This document shows positions 9,965 through 18,575 of a DNA stretch of 64,000 nt, one piece after another; positions within the stretch are counted from its first letter, which is position 1, and every line of letters begins with the position of its first letter. The stretch is taken from positions 124,001 through 188,000 of the forward strand of contig NZ_JABFTV010000005.1 of the NCBI RefSeq assembly GCF_021404405.1, read 5' to 3'. This stretch comes from Billgrantia aerodenitrificans (GTDB lineage Bacteria; Pseudomonadota; Gammaproteobacteria; Pseudomonadales; Halomonadaceae). The notes under the pieces are model-generated. The model made no database searches. It had not been told where the DNA came from and worked only from the letters and a program-made list of their open reading frames with translations. The translations under genes were made by a program, and so were the position numbers.

Positions 9965-11038
9965 TCAGGACTCCCGGGTCTCGAAATCTATGCGCGGGTC
10001 CACCCAGACATAGGTGAGATCGGAGATCAGCTTCAGAATCAGACCGATCAGGGTATACAGGAACAGGGTGCCGAAGATTACCGGGTAGTCGCGCTGCATC
10101 ACCGCCTCGAAACCGAGCAGGCCAAGCCCTTCGAGGGAGAAGATCACCTCGATCAGCAGCGATCCGGTGAAGAAGATCGTGACCAGCGCCCCGGGCAGGC
10201 CGGCGATGATGATCAGCATGGCATTGCGGAACACGTGGCCATACAGCGTACGCCGGTCACTGGCGCCCTTGGCTCGCGCCGTCAGCACGTATTGCTTGTG
10301 GATCTCGTCCAGGAAGCTGTTCTTGGTCAGCATGGTCAGGGTGGCGAAACTGCCGATGGTCATGGCCGTGACCGGCAGGGTGATGTGCCAGAAGTAATCC
10401 TTGATCTTGCCCCAGGTGGAGAGCTCCTCGAAGTCCGGCGAGGTCAATCCGCGCAGCGGAAACAGGTCCCAGTAGCTGCCTCCGGCGAACAGCACGATCA
10501 GCAGAATGGCGAACAGGAAGCCGGGAATGGCATAGCCGACGATCACCAGCCCCGAGGTCCAGACGTCGAAGCGTGAGCCGTGATGCAGCGCCTTGCGTAT
10601 CCCCAGCGGGATCGAGATCAGATAAACCAGCAGCGTGGTCCACAGGCCCAGCGAGATCGACACCGGCAGGCGTTCGATCATCAACTCCACCACTGGCCTA
10701 TCGCGGAAAAAACTGTTGCCGAAGTCGAAGGTGGCGTAGTCGCGCATCATGGTCAGGAAGCGGATGTGAGCCGGCTGGTCGAAGCCGAACTGCTGCTCGA
10801 GCTGCTCGATGAAGCGCGGATCGACGCCGCGAGCGCCGCGCGACTCATCCTGTACCACCACGTCGCCGCCGCCGGCATCCAGACGGGTACTGGCCATGGC
10901 GTCCATGCCCTCGAAGCGGGCCAGCATCTGGTCGATGGGCCCGCCCGGGGCGGCCTGCACGATGATGAAGTTGAGCAGCATGATGCCGATCAGGGTCGGG
11001 ATCATCAGCAGCAGGCGGCGCAGGATGTAGCGACTCAC
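9965..11038 (-). CDS. yejB: oligopeptide ABC transporter permease YejB
   Basis: 357 aa, six predicted transmembrane helices. The N-terminus ([19 protein letters not shown]) is typical of DppB/OppB/YejB permeases, and the EAA loop is present ([22 protein letters not shown] in form). A charged insert after the first helix, about residues 40-75, is usual for YejB. It pairs with YejE. It lies 44 bp after yejA in the same operon. Confidence 0.93.
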   Translation of the reverse strand: MSRYILRRLLLMIPTLIGIMLLNFIIVQAAPGGPIDQMLARFEGMDAMASTRLDAGGGDVVVQDESRGARGVDPRFIEQLEQQFGFDQPAHIRFLTMMRDYATFDFGNSFFRDRPVVELMIERLPVSISLGLWTTLLVYLISIPLGIRKALHHGSRFDVWTSGLVIVGYAIPGFLFAILLIVLFAGGSYWDLFPLRGLTSPDFEELSTWGKIKDYFWHITLPVTAMTIGSFATLTMLTKNSFLDEIHKQYVLTARAKGASDRRTLYGHVFRNAMLIIIAGLPGALVTIFFTGSLLIEVIFSLEGLGLLGFEAVMQRDYPVIFGTLFLYTLIGLILKLISDLTYVWVDPRIDFETRES

Positions 11039-11082
11039 GATAGATCATCCTCGTAGGAGCTTGGGTAGCAAACGGTGACTGC

Positions 11083-12915
11083 CTATCTGCGTCGCAGACG
11101 GCGGTTCAACTCGGCTTCGCGGGCGGTGTCCACCCACCAGGCCGAGAGGTCCAAGCCATACTTGGGAAACGGCTCCGGATAGCCGAACTTGTCCCATACC
11201 GCTATGCGGGTTTCGCCGGAATGGTACTGGGGAACGGTGATGAAACTCCACAGTAGTACCCGGTCCAGCGCACGCGTGGCGGTGTTGAGCTCCTCCCGGC
11301 TGTCGGCGCGAATGATGCGTTCCACCAGCTCGTCCACCGCCGGGCTCTCGAGCCCCATCAGGTTGCGGCTCTGGGGCGAGTGGGCGAACTCGCTGGTCCA
11401 GTATTCGCGCTGCTCGTTGCCGGGGTTGTTCGACTGCGGGAACTGGCCGACGACGATGTCGAAATCGAAGCTGCGCAGACGGTTGAGGAACTGGTTGATG
11501 TCCACGATGCGCAGCCGGCCCTGCACGCCAAGGCGCGACATGTTGCGCAGCATCGGCTGCACCACGCGCTCCATGCCGCTGTCGAACAGCATCACCTCGA
11601 CGGTGAGAGGGCGTCCACGCTCATCGACCAATCTGCCGTCCCGTACCTCGTAGCCGGCTTCGAGCAGCAGATCGTAGGCAAGCCGCAGGCGTTCGCGAAG
11701 ATCCTCGGGATGATCGATGGGTACCGGACTGTCGAATACACGCGCGGGGAGTTCATCGCGATGGGGTTCGAGCAGTTCGAGCTCCGCTTCGCTCGGCAAG
11801 CCCTCGGCGGCCATCTCGGAGTTCTGGAAATAGCTCTCGGTGGGGTGATAGGAGTCGTAGAACAGGTTGGCGTTGAGCCAGGGGAAGTCGAAGGTCAGGT
11901 TCAGCGCCTCACGAACGCGGGGATCCTGGAACTTGTCGCGGCGCAGGTTGAACACGAACGACTGCATGCGCGAAGGCTGACCGTCCGGCACGGTGATGCG
12001 CTTGACCAGGCCGTCGCGATAGGCGGGAAAATCGTAGCCGATGGCCCAGGTGGCCGCGCGGGCGTCGATGCGGTAGTCCATCACACCCGCCTTGAAGGCT
12101 TCCCAAGCGATGTCGCGATCGCGGTAGTAGTCGTAGATCAGGCGGTCGATGTTGTGCCGGCCGACGTTGACCGGCAGGTCGCGCCCCCAGTAGTCGTCGT
12201 CGCGCCGATAGACGATGCGCCGACCGGGCTCGACGCTGGCGATTCGGTACGGTCCTGAACCGGGATGGCGTGCCAGCGTCGGAGCGCTGAAGTCGCGTTC
12301 TTCCCAGTAGTGCTTGGGCAGGATTGGCAGTTGACCGACGATCAGCGGCAGTTCACGCGAGTGGTTGGTGGAGAACTCGAAGCGCACGATATGAGGATCC
12401 AGCGCCACGACCCGTTCGACGTCGGCGTAATAGCCGCGATAGAACGGATTGCCCTCCTCGATCAGCAGGTTGAAGCTGAACACCACGTCTTCGGCCGTTA
12501 CCGGCTCGCCGTCGTGAAAGCGGGCCTCAGGGCGCAGGTCGAACTCGATCCAGTAGCGCTCCGGATCGAGCCGTATGCCTTCGGCCAGCAAGCCGTAGAC
12601 GCTGAACGGCTCGTCGGCGTTCTCGGTGAGCAGCGTATCGTAGATCTGGCCGATGCCGATGGCCGGCGTGCCGCGGATGATGAAAGGGTTGGTCGAATCG
12701 AAGCTGCTGCCTACCGCCGCCTGCGTCATGGTGCCACCCTTGGGAGCATCGGGCTCCACATAGGGAAAGTGGCTGAAATCTTCGGGCAGGGCAGGCTCAT
12801 CGTAGAGAGCCAGGCCGTGGACGGTAGGAACGGTATCGGCACCGGCCGCGAGCGGAGAGGCCCACCCGCCGATCAACAGGCAGCAGCACAGCGTGGAGCG
12901 CAAGACGAACCGCAT
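11083..12915 (-). CDS. yejA: extracellular solute-binding protein YejA
   Basis: 610 aa, SBP_bac_5 family. It has a signal peptide (about 1-27, ending near LAAGADT) and the periplasmic peptide-binding fold. The motif PEDFSHFPYVEPDAPKGG near residue 40 is typical of YejA. It captures oligopeptides for YejBEF. It is first in the yej operon, 109 bp downstream of mltD on the same strand; the gap is large enough for its own promoter, though I see no clear one. Confidence 0.93.
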   Translation of the reverse strand: MRFVLRSTLCCCLLIGGWASPLAAGADTVPTVHGLALYDEPALPEDFSHFPYVEPDAPKGGTMTQAAVGSSFDSTNPFIIRGTPAIGIGQIYDTLLTENADEPFSVYGLLAEGIRLDPERYWIEFDLRPEARFHDGEPVTAEDVVFSFNLLIEEGNPFYRGYYADVERVVALDPHIVRFEFSTNHSRELPLIVGQLPILPKHYWEERDFSAPTLARHPGSGPYRIASVEPGRRIVYRRDDDYWGRDLPVNVGRHNIDRLIYDYYRDRDIAWEAFKAGVMDYRIDARAATWAIGYDFPAYRDGLVKRITVPDGQPSRMQSFVFNLRRDKFQDPRVREALNLTFDFPWLNANLFYDSYHPTESYFQNSEMAAEGLPSEAELELLEPHRDELPARVFDSPVPIDHPEDLRERLRLAYDLLLEAGYEVRDGRLVDERGRPLTVEVMLFDSGMERVVQPMLRNMSRLGVQGRLRIVDINQFLNRLRSFDFDIVVGQFPQSNNPGNEQREYWTSEFAHSPQSRNLMGLESPAVDELVERIIRADSREELNTATRALDRVLLWSFITVPQYHSGETRIAVWDKFGYPEPFPKYGLDLSAWWVDTAREAELNRRLRRR

Positions 12916-13024
12916 CTAAGACATCCTTGGTAGGGGCTATCCCGGAAAATCGAGCATTACCGCCATAAGGTGTCAGGCCACCCGTCGCTTGTAAACCTCG
13001 GTTTGTGCTGCGTTGCTGCCTATT

Positions 13025-14191
13025 TTACCGTGCGGCCAGGCTGCGATGAGGAATCTCGAGCGTCTGGCCCACCTGAATGGTGTCGCCACGCAGGCCGTTA
13101 TGCTGGCGTAGCTCGGCCACGCTGATGCTATGACGAGCCGCAATGGCAGAGAGACTGTCGCCTCGTTGCACCAGATATTGGCTGTCGCCAGCCGGCGCTG
13201 GTGCTGTTTGCGGTGCCGGAGCGCTCAGCTCGGCCAGTATCAGCTCTTCCTGTTCGACCGGCACCAGCACCACCTCGACCGTGGACGGGTTGGCGCTACC
13301 GTTGGTAAGGCCGGGATTGAGCGAGGTGAGTTCCGAGGCGGCAACGCCAGTCGCCCTGGCCAGTTGGGAAAGCTCGATGGGCCGATTGACCGGCACCTTG
13401 GCAAAGGCAGGCGCATCGTCGATCTCGGGCAGGGCGACACCATAGGCATCGGGATCTTCGATGATCGCTGCGATGGCGTTCAGCTTGGGCAGGTATTGCA
13501 TGGTTTCGTTGGGCAACTGCAACTGCCAGTAATCACCGGCTTCGCCGCGAGCTTGAGCGCCATGCCGCGCGCGGTTGACCGTACCGGCGCCGGCGTTGTA
13601 CGCCGCCAGCGAAAGCTCGATGTCGCCTTCATACCACTGCTCGGCCTGCAGCTCGATGTAGTCCAGCGCGGCGTGAGTGGCAGCAACCACATCGAGACGC
13701 CCATCGTAGCCGCCATGCCGGCGCAGCCCCAGGGCATCGGCGGTCCCGGGCATGAACTGCCAGAGCCCGGCTGCGCCCCGGTTGCTGCGGGCATGGGGGT
13801 CGTAGGAGCTTTCGACGAAGGGGATCAGGCTCACTTCGCCGGGCAGCCCGCGCAGTTCCACCTGCTCGGTGATCCAGGCCATCCAGGGGCGGGCGCGCTC
13901 GATGATCTCGACCACGTTGTGGGGGTTGGCGCGGTAATGCTCGATCCAGTGCTGCACCCGGGCGTCATGGCGACGATCCTGCCACGCCAGATTGTCGCGC
14001 AACCGCTCCCAGGCATCTCCCGGCATGGCCTCGAGATTCAGGTCGTCCCAGAAATGGTGAGTGGGCAAGGCAGGTGAGGCGCCCGGATGAGGTGATGCCA
14101 ACAGCGCCGGGCTGGTCGCCGACAGCGCGCCAATCATGGCGATACCCCCGGCAAGTGCCAGCGTCCACTGCCTCGTCGTTCGATAAGTCAT
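13025..14191 (-). CDS. mltD: membrane-bound lytic murein transglycosylase D
   Basis: 388 aa from the ATG at 14191, which has a strong AAGGAG ribosome site; the frame remains open another 330 bp upstream, but that part is not protein-like. It has a signal sequence (1-34), an SLT domain with catalytic Glu127 (IPFVESSYDP), GLWQFMPGTA and YNAGAGTV motifs, and one clear C-terminal LysM domain (about 340-383) that binds peptidoglycan. No lipobox cysteine is seen in the signal region, unlike E. coli MltD, so it is probably periplasmic or anchored by an uncleaved signal. It cleaves glycan strands to 1,6-anhydro-muropeptides. The yej import operon follows. Confidence 0.92.
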   Translation of the reverse strand: MTYRTTRQWTLALAGGIAMIGALSATSPALLASPHPGASPALPTHHFWDDLNLEAMPGDAWERLRDNLAWQDRRHDARVQHWIEHYRANPHNVVEIIERARPWMAWITEQVELRGLPGEVSLIPFVESSYDPHARSNRGAAGLWQFMPGTADALGLRRHGGYDGRLDVVAATHAALDYIELQAEQWYEGDIELSLAAYNAGAGTVNRARHGAQARGEAGDYWQLQLPNETMQYLPKLNAIAAIIEDPDAYGVALPEIDDAPAFAKVPVNRPIELSQLARATGVAASELTSLNPGLTNGSANPSTVEVVLVPVEQEELILAELSAPAPQTAPAPAGDSQYLVQRGDSLSAIAARHSISVAELRQHNGLRGDTIQVGQTLEIPHRSLAAR

Positions 14192-14243
14192 GCGTTCTCC
14201 TTCTGGGCATTCGTCGTCGCGTTGCCCATGGGATTCGTCGATT

Positions 14244-14286
14244 CTTGAAAAGCCGTGTCTTGAAAACGTGTCTTTAAAATCGATGT
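14244..14286. repeat. three degenerate 13-15 bp tandem repeats upstream of mltD
   Basis: CTTGAAAAGCCGTGT (14244-14258), CTTGAAAACGTGT (14259-14271) and CTTTAAAATCGATGT (14272-14286) follow head to tail, filling most of the gap between the mltD start and the gloB stop. Function unknown. Confidence 0.6.
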
Positions 14287-15053
14287 CAGAAACCGTCTTT
14301 CCAGGCACGCAGGGTCGCGAAGGTGCTCTGGTCGGTTTCGGTATTGCCATGCTGAGAAGCGGTGGCGCGTACGTCCGGGTCTGCACAGCGCAAGAAGGGA
14401 TTGATGCGCTTCTCGCGTGCAATCTGGCTGGGCAGAGTGGGGCGGTCGTGCTCGCGGGCACGCCGAGTTTCCGCCAGGGCATCGGCAACGTCCCGGTTGT
14501 GCGGGTCCGCCGCCTGAGCAAATTTCAGGTTGGCCAGGGTGTACTCGTGAGCCGCGAAAACCAGAGTGTCGTCCGGCAGCGCGGCCAGGGTCTGTAGAGA
14601 GCGGTACATCTGCTCCGGGCTGCCTTCGAACAGCCGGCCGCAGCCCCCCGCAAACAGCGTGTCGCCGCAGAACAGCAGTGGGGGGATGCCAGCCGTGAAG
14701 AAGGCGATATGATCGAGGGTATGGCCGGGCACCTCGTGGACGTCGAAGCGACGTCCCATGACGCGGCAGGAGTCGCCTTGACCGACTCGCTGCGTCAGGC
14801 CCGAGATAGCCGGGTTGTCGGGGCCGATGACCTCGGGTGAATAGCGTTCGATGAGCTCCGGCAGGCCACCCGTGTGGTCGTGATGATGATGGGTGACGAG
14901 AATGGTGCCGAGGGCGAGGCCTTCCTGCTCCAGCGTCTGGATGACCGGCGCCGCATCGCCTGGATCCACGACACAGGCTTCCGGGCTCGTATCCTGGCGC
15001 AGTAGCCAGATATAGTTGTCGCTAAAAGCGGGAATCGGTGTCACGCTCAGCAT
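14286..15053 (-). CDS. gloB: hydroxyacylglutathione hydrolase (glyoxalase II)
   Basis: 255 aa metallo-beta-lactamase fold. The dinuclear metal motif THHHHDH is at 54-60, and the C-terminal HAGH domain ends in WKDGF. It hydrolyses S-D-lactoylglutathione to D-lactate and glutathione, the second step of methylglyoxal detoxification. Length is normal. It diverges from the methyltransferase/rnhA/dnaQ run, an arrangement also seen in pseudomonads. A 12-bp-period direct repeat (GTCAACCGAA at 15077 and 15089) sits just upstream of its start. Confidence 0.94.
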   Translation of the reverse strand: MLSVTPIPAFSDNYIWLLRQDTSPEACVVDPGDAAPVIQTLEQEGLALGTILVTHHHHDHTGGLPELIERYSPEVIGPDNPAISGLTQRVGQGDSCRVMGRRFDVHEVPGHTLDHIAFFTAGIPPLLFCGDTLFAGGCGRLFEGSPEQMYRSLQTLAALPDDTLVFAAHEYTLANLKFAQAADPHNRDVADALAETRRAREHDRPTLPSQIAREKRINPFLRCADPDVRATASQHGNTETDQSTFATLRAWKDGF

Positions 15054-15237
15054 AGGCGGTCTGTCCTTGTTGCGTCGTCAACCGAATTGTCAACCGAAAT
15101 GAATGCAGCTCGCCGGTGTTTCCCATTGCGTCCGGCGTCACTTGGGGTCGCCAGCATGCGAAACATGGCGACGAAATAGCGGCCAATTAGCCAAAAATTG
15201 CCTGCAAAACCGGTGATCATGGAGGTAATGGTCGGAA

Positions 15238-16023
15238 ATGTCAAATCCGCACGGAGCGGCCACCTTGGCTCAGCTGTATCGAGAGGGGCATCGCTACTGG
15301 TCCAGCGAGAACGGACAGGCGCATTGGCGTGCCGAACGGGCCTGCCTGGGTCCCGTATGTGAAAGCCTGCACGGCGGCCACAGTCTTGAACTGGGAATGG
15401 GGCCTTCGCTGACCGACATGTCACCCATCCGCCATAACATTCGCTGGGCTCCCACCGCCGAGCTCTCCGAGTCTGCGTCGAGCCTGGTCTGTCCGCTGGA
15501 CGCGCTCCCTCTGCCGGATGAATGTCTGCATCTGGTCATCGTGCACCACTTGCTCGAACTCGTGGAAGAACCGCACCGGCTACTGCAGGAAGCAGCTCGG
15601 GTCACGGCGGACGATGGCTGTCTGATCGTACTGGGCTGGATGCCGCTGGGCATTACCGGCCTGGCACGGCTCTCGCCCAGGCGGCGTAACCGCTTGCCCT
15701 GGCGTGGTCACTGGAGAACCCCGGCAAAGCTCGGAGACTGGCTGGCGTTTGTCGACTTTCGCATCGAGCGGGTAGACTATTGCGGCTTTCATCTTCCTGG
15801 CAGCCTACCTAACAATGCCACGCTCGAAACTCTCGGGCGGCGGCATAACGTGCCGCTGGGCGATAGCTACATCATTCGTGCCAGACGCCGAGCGCGCCTC
15901 GTTCAGAGTCAGCGACCCAAGCTGCGCATTCAGAGCAGCCTGGGCGGCGGAGCCCTGGGTCATGCGACGCGTGTCGGAAGTACCGCGCCGGAACCAAGTA
16001 GAAGGACCACCGAAGTTGAGTGA
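15238..16023 (+). CDS. class I SAM-dependent methyltransferase-like protein
   Basis: 261 aa. It shows a Methyltransf_11-like pattern (LELGMGPS near 50, then [33 protein letters not shown] at about 85-120), with an acidic loop and a helix-strand order consistent with a Rossmann methyltransferase. The glycine-rich motif I is weaker than usual (ELGMGPSL). Substrate unknown; the family sits next to rnhA in many gammaproteobacteria. The 3' end overlaps the proposed rnhA start by 8 bp, and the tail (about 220-261) is low in conservation features. Confidence 0.75.
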   Translation: MSNPHGAATLAQLYREGHRYWSSENGQAHWRAERACLGPVCESLHGGHSLELGMGPSLTDMSPIRHNIRWAPTAELSESASSLVCPLDALPLPDECLHLVIVHHLLELVEEPHRLLQEAARVTADDGCLIVLGWMPLGITGLARLSPRRRNRLPWRGHWRTPAKLGDWLAFVDFRIERVDYCGFHLPGSLPNNATLETLGRRHNVPLGDSYIIRARRRARLVQSQRPKLRIQSSLGGGALGHATRVGSTAPEPSRRTTEVE

Positions 16024-16513
16024 CAGTGAGCGCGATCAGCCCCTCCCCAGCGTGACGATACACACCGATGGTGCCTGCCGCGGTAACCCGGGCCCGGGGG
16101 GGTGGGGGGCCGTACTGGAAAGCGGCAGTCACGAGAAGACCCTCAATGGCTTCGAGGCGAACACCACCAACAATCGCATGGAGTTGATGGCCGCCATCAT
16201 GGCGTTGCGCACGCTCAAGCGCCCCTGCGAGGTGGAGCTCTGGACCGACTCCGAATACCTGCGGCTCGGCATCACCGAATGGATCCACGGCTGGATGAAG
16301 CGCAATTGGAAGACGGCCAATCGTCAACCCGTCAAGAATGCGGAGCTTTGGCGCGAGCTGCTCGAGGAGACTCGGCGCCATCGGATTCATTGGCATTGGG
16401 TCAAGGGGCACAGCGGCCATCCCGGCAACGAGCGCGCCGATGCGCTGGCCAACGCCGCCATCGATGCCCACCGGACCAGCTCCAAGCCCACCATCACTCA
16501 ACCTGAGTCCTAG
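16016..16513 (+). CDS. rnhA: ribonuclease HI
   Basis: 165 aa from a TTG at 16016 (an in-frame GTG at 16052 is an alternative; the frame is open further upstream but that part overlaps the methyltransferase). The four catalytic acids are visible: D18 ([17 protein letters not shown]), E56 (NRMELMA), D78 (WTDSEYL) and D142 (NERADALA). It degrades RNA in RNA-DNA hybrids. GAAGGA about 9 bp upstream supports the TTG start, which would be coupled to the end of the methyltransferase. dnaQ follows after 2 bp. Confidence 0.92.
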   Translation: MSDSERDQPLPSVTIHTDGACRGNPGPGGWGAVLESGSHEKTLNGFEANTTNNRMELMAAIMALRTLKRPCEVELWTDSEYLRLGITEWIHGWMKRNWKTANRQPVKNAELWRELLEETRRHRIHWHWVKGHSGHPGNERADALANAAIDAHRTSSKPTITQPES

Positions 16514-16515
16514 CC

Positions 16516-17280
16516 ATGCGTCAGATCGTGCTGGATACCGAAACCACCGGTATCGACCCCCGGGAAGGCCACCGCCTGATCGAGATCGGTGCCCTTGAGC
16601 TCGTGAACCGCCGATTCACGGGACGCACCTACCATCAGTACATCAATCCCGAGCGCGAGGTCGAGGCCGAGGCCATCGGGGTGCACGGCATCACCAACGA
16701 GTTTCTCGAGGACAAACCGGTCTTTTCCGCGGTCGCCGATGAGTTCTGGGCATTCGTGCGCGGTGCCGAACTTGTGATCCACAACGCCGCGTTCGACGTC
16801 GGCTTCATCGACCACGAGTTCAACCTGCTTCTGTCGGCTCGCGGTGAGCCACGCCTGGGGCCGGTGGCCGAGCACTGTCGAATCCTGGATACGCTGAAAC
16901 TGGCACGCGAGCGCCACCCCGGCCAGCGCAACAACCTGGATGCCTTGTGCAAACGCTACGAGATCGACAACGGTCATCGTGTGCTGCACGGCGCCTTGCT
17001 CGATGCAGAGATCCTGGCCGAAGTCTATCTGGCCATGACCGGTGGTCAGACGGCGCTGTCGCTGGATGCGGAGGAGAGCAGCAGTAGCGACGCCATGGCC
17101 AGCGGCCTGTCCATCAGGCGCCTTGCCTTGCCTGCCGGCACTCTGCGCGTGGTGCAGCCCGGCGCCGAGGAACTGGCTGCCCACCAGGCCAAACTCGACC
17201 AGATTCGTCAGGCATCGGGCAGCTGCCACTGGGACGCGCTGCTAGGCCAGACGCACGAGGCCAGCGATGCTGCGCCGTGA
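16516..17280 (+). CDS. dnaQ: DNA polymerase III epsilon subunit (3'-5' exonuclease)
   Basis: 254 aa. DEDDh exonuclease: D7 and E9 in DTETTG, and the later HNAAFDVGF and HGALLDAEI motifs. After the nuclease domain there is a candidate clamp-binding motif (QTALSL, about 176-181) and a C-terminal tail for binding the alpha subunit. It provides proofreading in the replicative polymerase core. It lies 2 bp after rnhA, the common gammaproteobacterial pairing, and its last 14 bp overlap nudC. Confidence 0.94.
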   Translation: MRQIVLDTETTGIDPREGHRLIEIGALELVNRRFTGRTYHQYINPEREVEAEAIGVHGITNEFLEDKPVFSAVADEFWAFVRGAELVIHNAAFDVGFIDHEFNLLLSARGEPRLGPVAEHCRILDTLKLARERHPGQRNNLDALCKRYEIDNGHRVLHGALLDAEILAEVYLAMTGGQTALSLDAEESSSSDAMASGLSIRRLALPAGTLRVVQPGAEELAAHQAKLDQIRQASGSCHWDALLGQTHEASDAAP

Positions 17281-18049
17281 GCTACCGCTCGGCTGTAGCT
17301 ACGGCCGCCTGATTCGTGTGGCCGATGGACGCATTGCCATCGGCCCGGATGGTAGCCCGCTGCAGCCGGAGCAACCCTGGCCCCAGAGCGTGCAGCCACT
17401 GGCCTTCTGGCATGACGAGCCGATCGCGCTGTCGGTGGAAGAGCATGCCGACGAGAGTTGGCCCGACGGACGGCAGTGGCTGGCACGGCTACCGGAATCC
17501 TGGTTTCCGCTGATCTCCACCGCGCTGCAGGTGGCAGCCTGGATACGCGATCATCGCTTCTGCGGGCGCTGCGGAGCGCCCTCGGCGCGGCTCGATGCCG
17601 AATTCGCCATGCACTGTGAGCAGTGCGGGCATCGTAACTATCCGCGCATCTCGCCCTGCATCATCACCCTTGTCACTCATGGCGAAGCCATGCTGTTGGC
17701 TCGCAGTCCGCGCTTTCCGCCGGGACGCTACTCCACGCTGGCCGGCTTCATCGAGCCGGGCGAATCGGCCGAGGAGGCGGTTCACCGCGAGGTGCACGAG
17801 GAAGTGGGCGTCAGCGTAGGGCGCATACGCTACTACCGCAGCCAGGCTTGGCCCTTTCCCCACGCCCTGATGCTGGGCTTCTTCGCCGAAGCCGCCAGCC
17901 GGCGCATTCGCATCGACGGCATCGAGATCGCCGACGCCGCCTGGTTCACGCCCGGCCGGCTGCCCCAACTTCCGCCGACATACTCCATATCCCGGGCGCT
18001 GATCGAAACCCACCTGGCCGAGGTCGCGGGCGGGGTCGCGCGTAAATGA
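17267..18049 (+). CDS. nudC: NAD(H) pyrophosphatase / NAD-RNA decapping enzyme NudC
   Basis: 260 aa. It has a Cys4 zinc ribbon (CGRC and CEQC, 15 residues apart), then the Nudix box GFIEPGESAEEAVHREVHEE in form, then the NADH-pyrophosphatase signature SQAWPFPHALM (SQPWPFPxS in E. coli). It hydrolyses NADH to NMNH and AMP and removes NAD caps from RNA. The start overlaps dnaQ by 14 bp, so it is the last gene of the methyltransferase-rnhA-dnaQ-nudC run. Confidence 0.93.
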   Translation: MLRRELPLGCSYGRLIRVADGRIAIGPDGSPLQPEQPWPQSVQPLAFWHDEPIALSVEEHADESWPDGRQWLARLPESWFPLISTALQVAAWIRDHRFCGRCGAPSARLDAEFAMHCEQCGHRNYPRISPCIITLVTHGEAMLLARSPRFPPGRYSTLAGFIEPGESAEEAVHREVHEEVGVSVGRIRYYRSQAWPFPHALMLGFFAEAASRRIRIDGIEIADAAWFTPGRLPQLPPTYSISRALIETHLAEVAGGVARK

Positions 18050-18073
18050 CAGGCGGTGGCTTGCAGTAATGAA

Positions 18074-18097
18074 AAGGGCCGCCTGTTGGCGGCCCTT
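18074..18097 (-). terminator. intrinsic terminator, best oriented for the SCP2 gene
   Basis: 10-bp perfect stem AAGGGCCGCC/GGCGGCCCTT with a TGTT loop. Read on the minus strand it is followed by TTTTC, matching a Rho-independent terminator for the SCP2 gene. It can also close nudC, although the plus side lacks a T-tract. Confidence 0.8.
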
Positions 18098-18121
18098 CGA
18101 CGCTGTGTCGACGCGGGTCGA

Positions 18122-18433
18122 TCAGCGATTAGGGAACAGGCTGGTGAGCTTGGTGGCCAGCATCACGTTACCGGTGGCCTTGAGCTTGCCTGTCATGAAG
18201 GCCGTCATGCCATTGACGTCTCCAGTCATGATGCCTTTCAGGGTATCGGTGCTCATGGAGAGCGAGACGGAAGGGTCGTCATGCTCGCCCTCCTCGATTG
18301 CCAGGGTGCCATCCTTGACGACCAGATAATGGCTGCCGTTGTCGCTGAAGTGGAACTGGAAGACATCGTCCATGCCCTTGGCGGCCTGGGGATCGAAGCG
18401 CTCTTGCAGTTTATCGAGGGTCGAGATGGACAT
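18122..18433 (-). CDS. SCP2 sterol-binding domain protein
   Basis: 103 aa, a single SCP2 lipid-carrier domain. It contains FHFSDNGSHYLVVKDGTLAI in form, the DPSVSLSMSTDTLKGIMTGDVNGMTAFMTGKLKATGNVMLA core, and the conserved terminal KL/LF segment. The fold has a hydrophobic tunnel that binds fatty acyl chains or other lipids; the cellular role of small bacterial SCP2 proteins is not established. It is a monocistronic unit with its own promoter carrying a PsrA-like operator and its own terminator. Confidence 0.88.
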   Translation of the reverse strand: MSISTLDKLQERFDPQAAKGMDDVFQFHFSDNGSHYLVVKDGTLAIEEGEHDDPSVSLSMSTDTLKGIMTGDVNGMTAFMTGKLKATGNVMLATKLTSLFPNR

Positions 18434-18482
18434 GGTATTTCCTATGGGTATTGAGCCGGGGACTTGAGAACCTGTTTGTCAA

Positions 18483-18511
18483 AGGTTATTTCAAACGATC
18501 GTTTCAATCAA
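18483..18511 (-). promoter_or_regulatory. SCP2 promoter with a PsrA-like (fatty-acid TetR) operator in the spacer
   Basis: On the minus strand: -35 TTGATT (18506-18511), 17-bp spacer, -10 TAACCT (18483-18488). The spacer holds GAAACGATCGTTTG (18492-18505), whose 12-bp core AAACGATCGTTT is a perfect palindrome. This fits the Pseudomonas PsrA consensus (C/G)AAAC-N2-4-GTTT(G/C). Regulator identity is inference. Confidence 0.6.
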
Positions 18512-18575
18512 GTCCGTTGTCAATGTCCTCGGTCGAGGTCACGATTGGCAATCAACCAACGGAGGGAGTGGCAAC

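Noticed and set aside
14192..14521. 110-residue upstream extension of MltD
   Set aside because: The ATG at 14191 has a strong ribosome site and is followed by a signal sequence; the extension overlaps gloB and is not protein-like.
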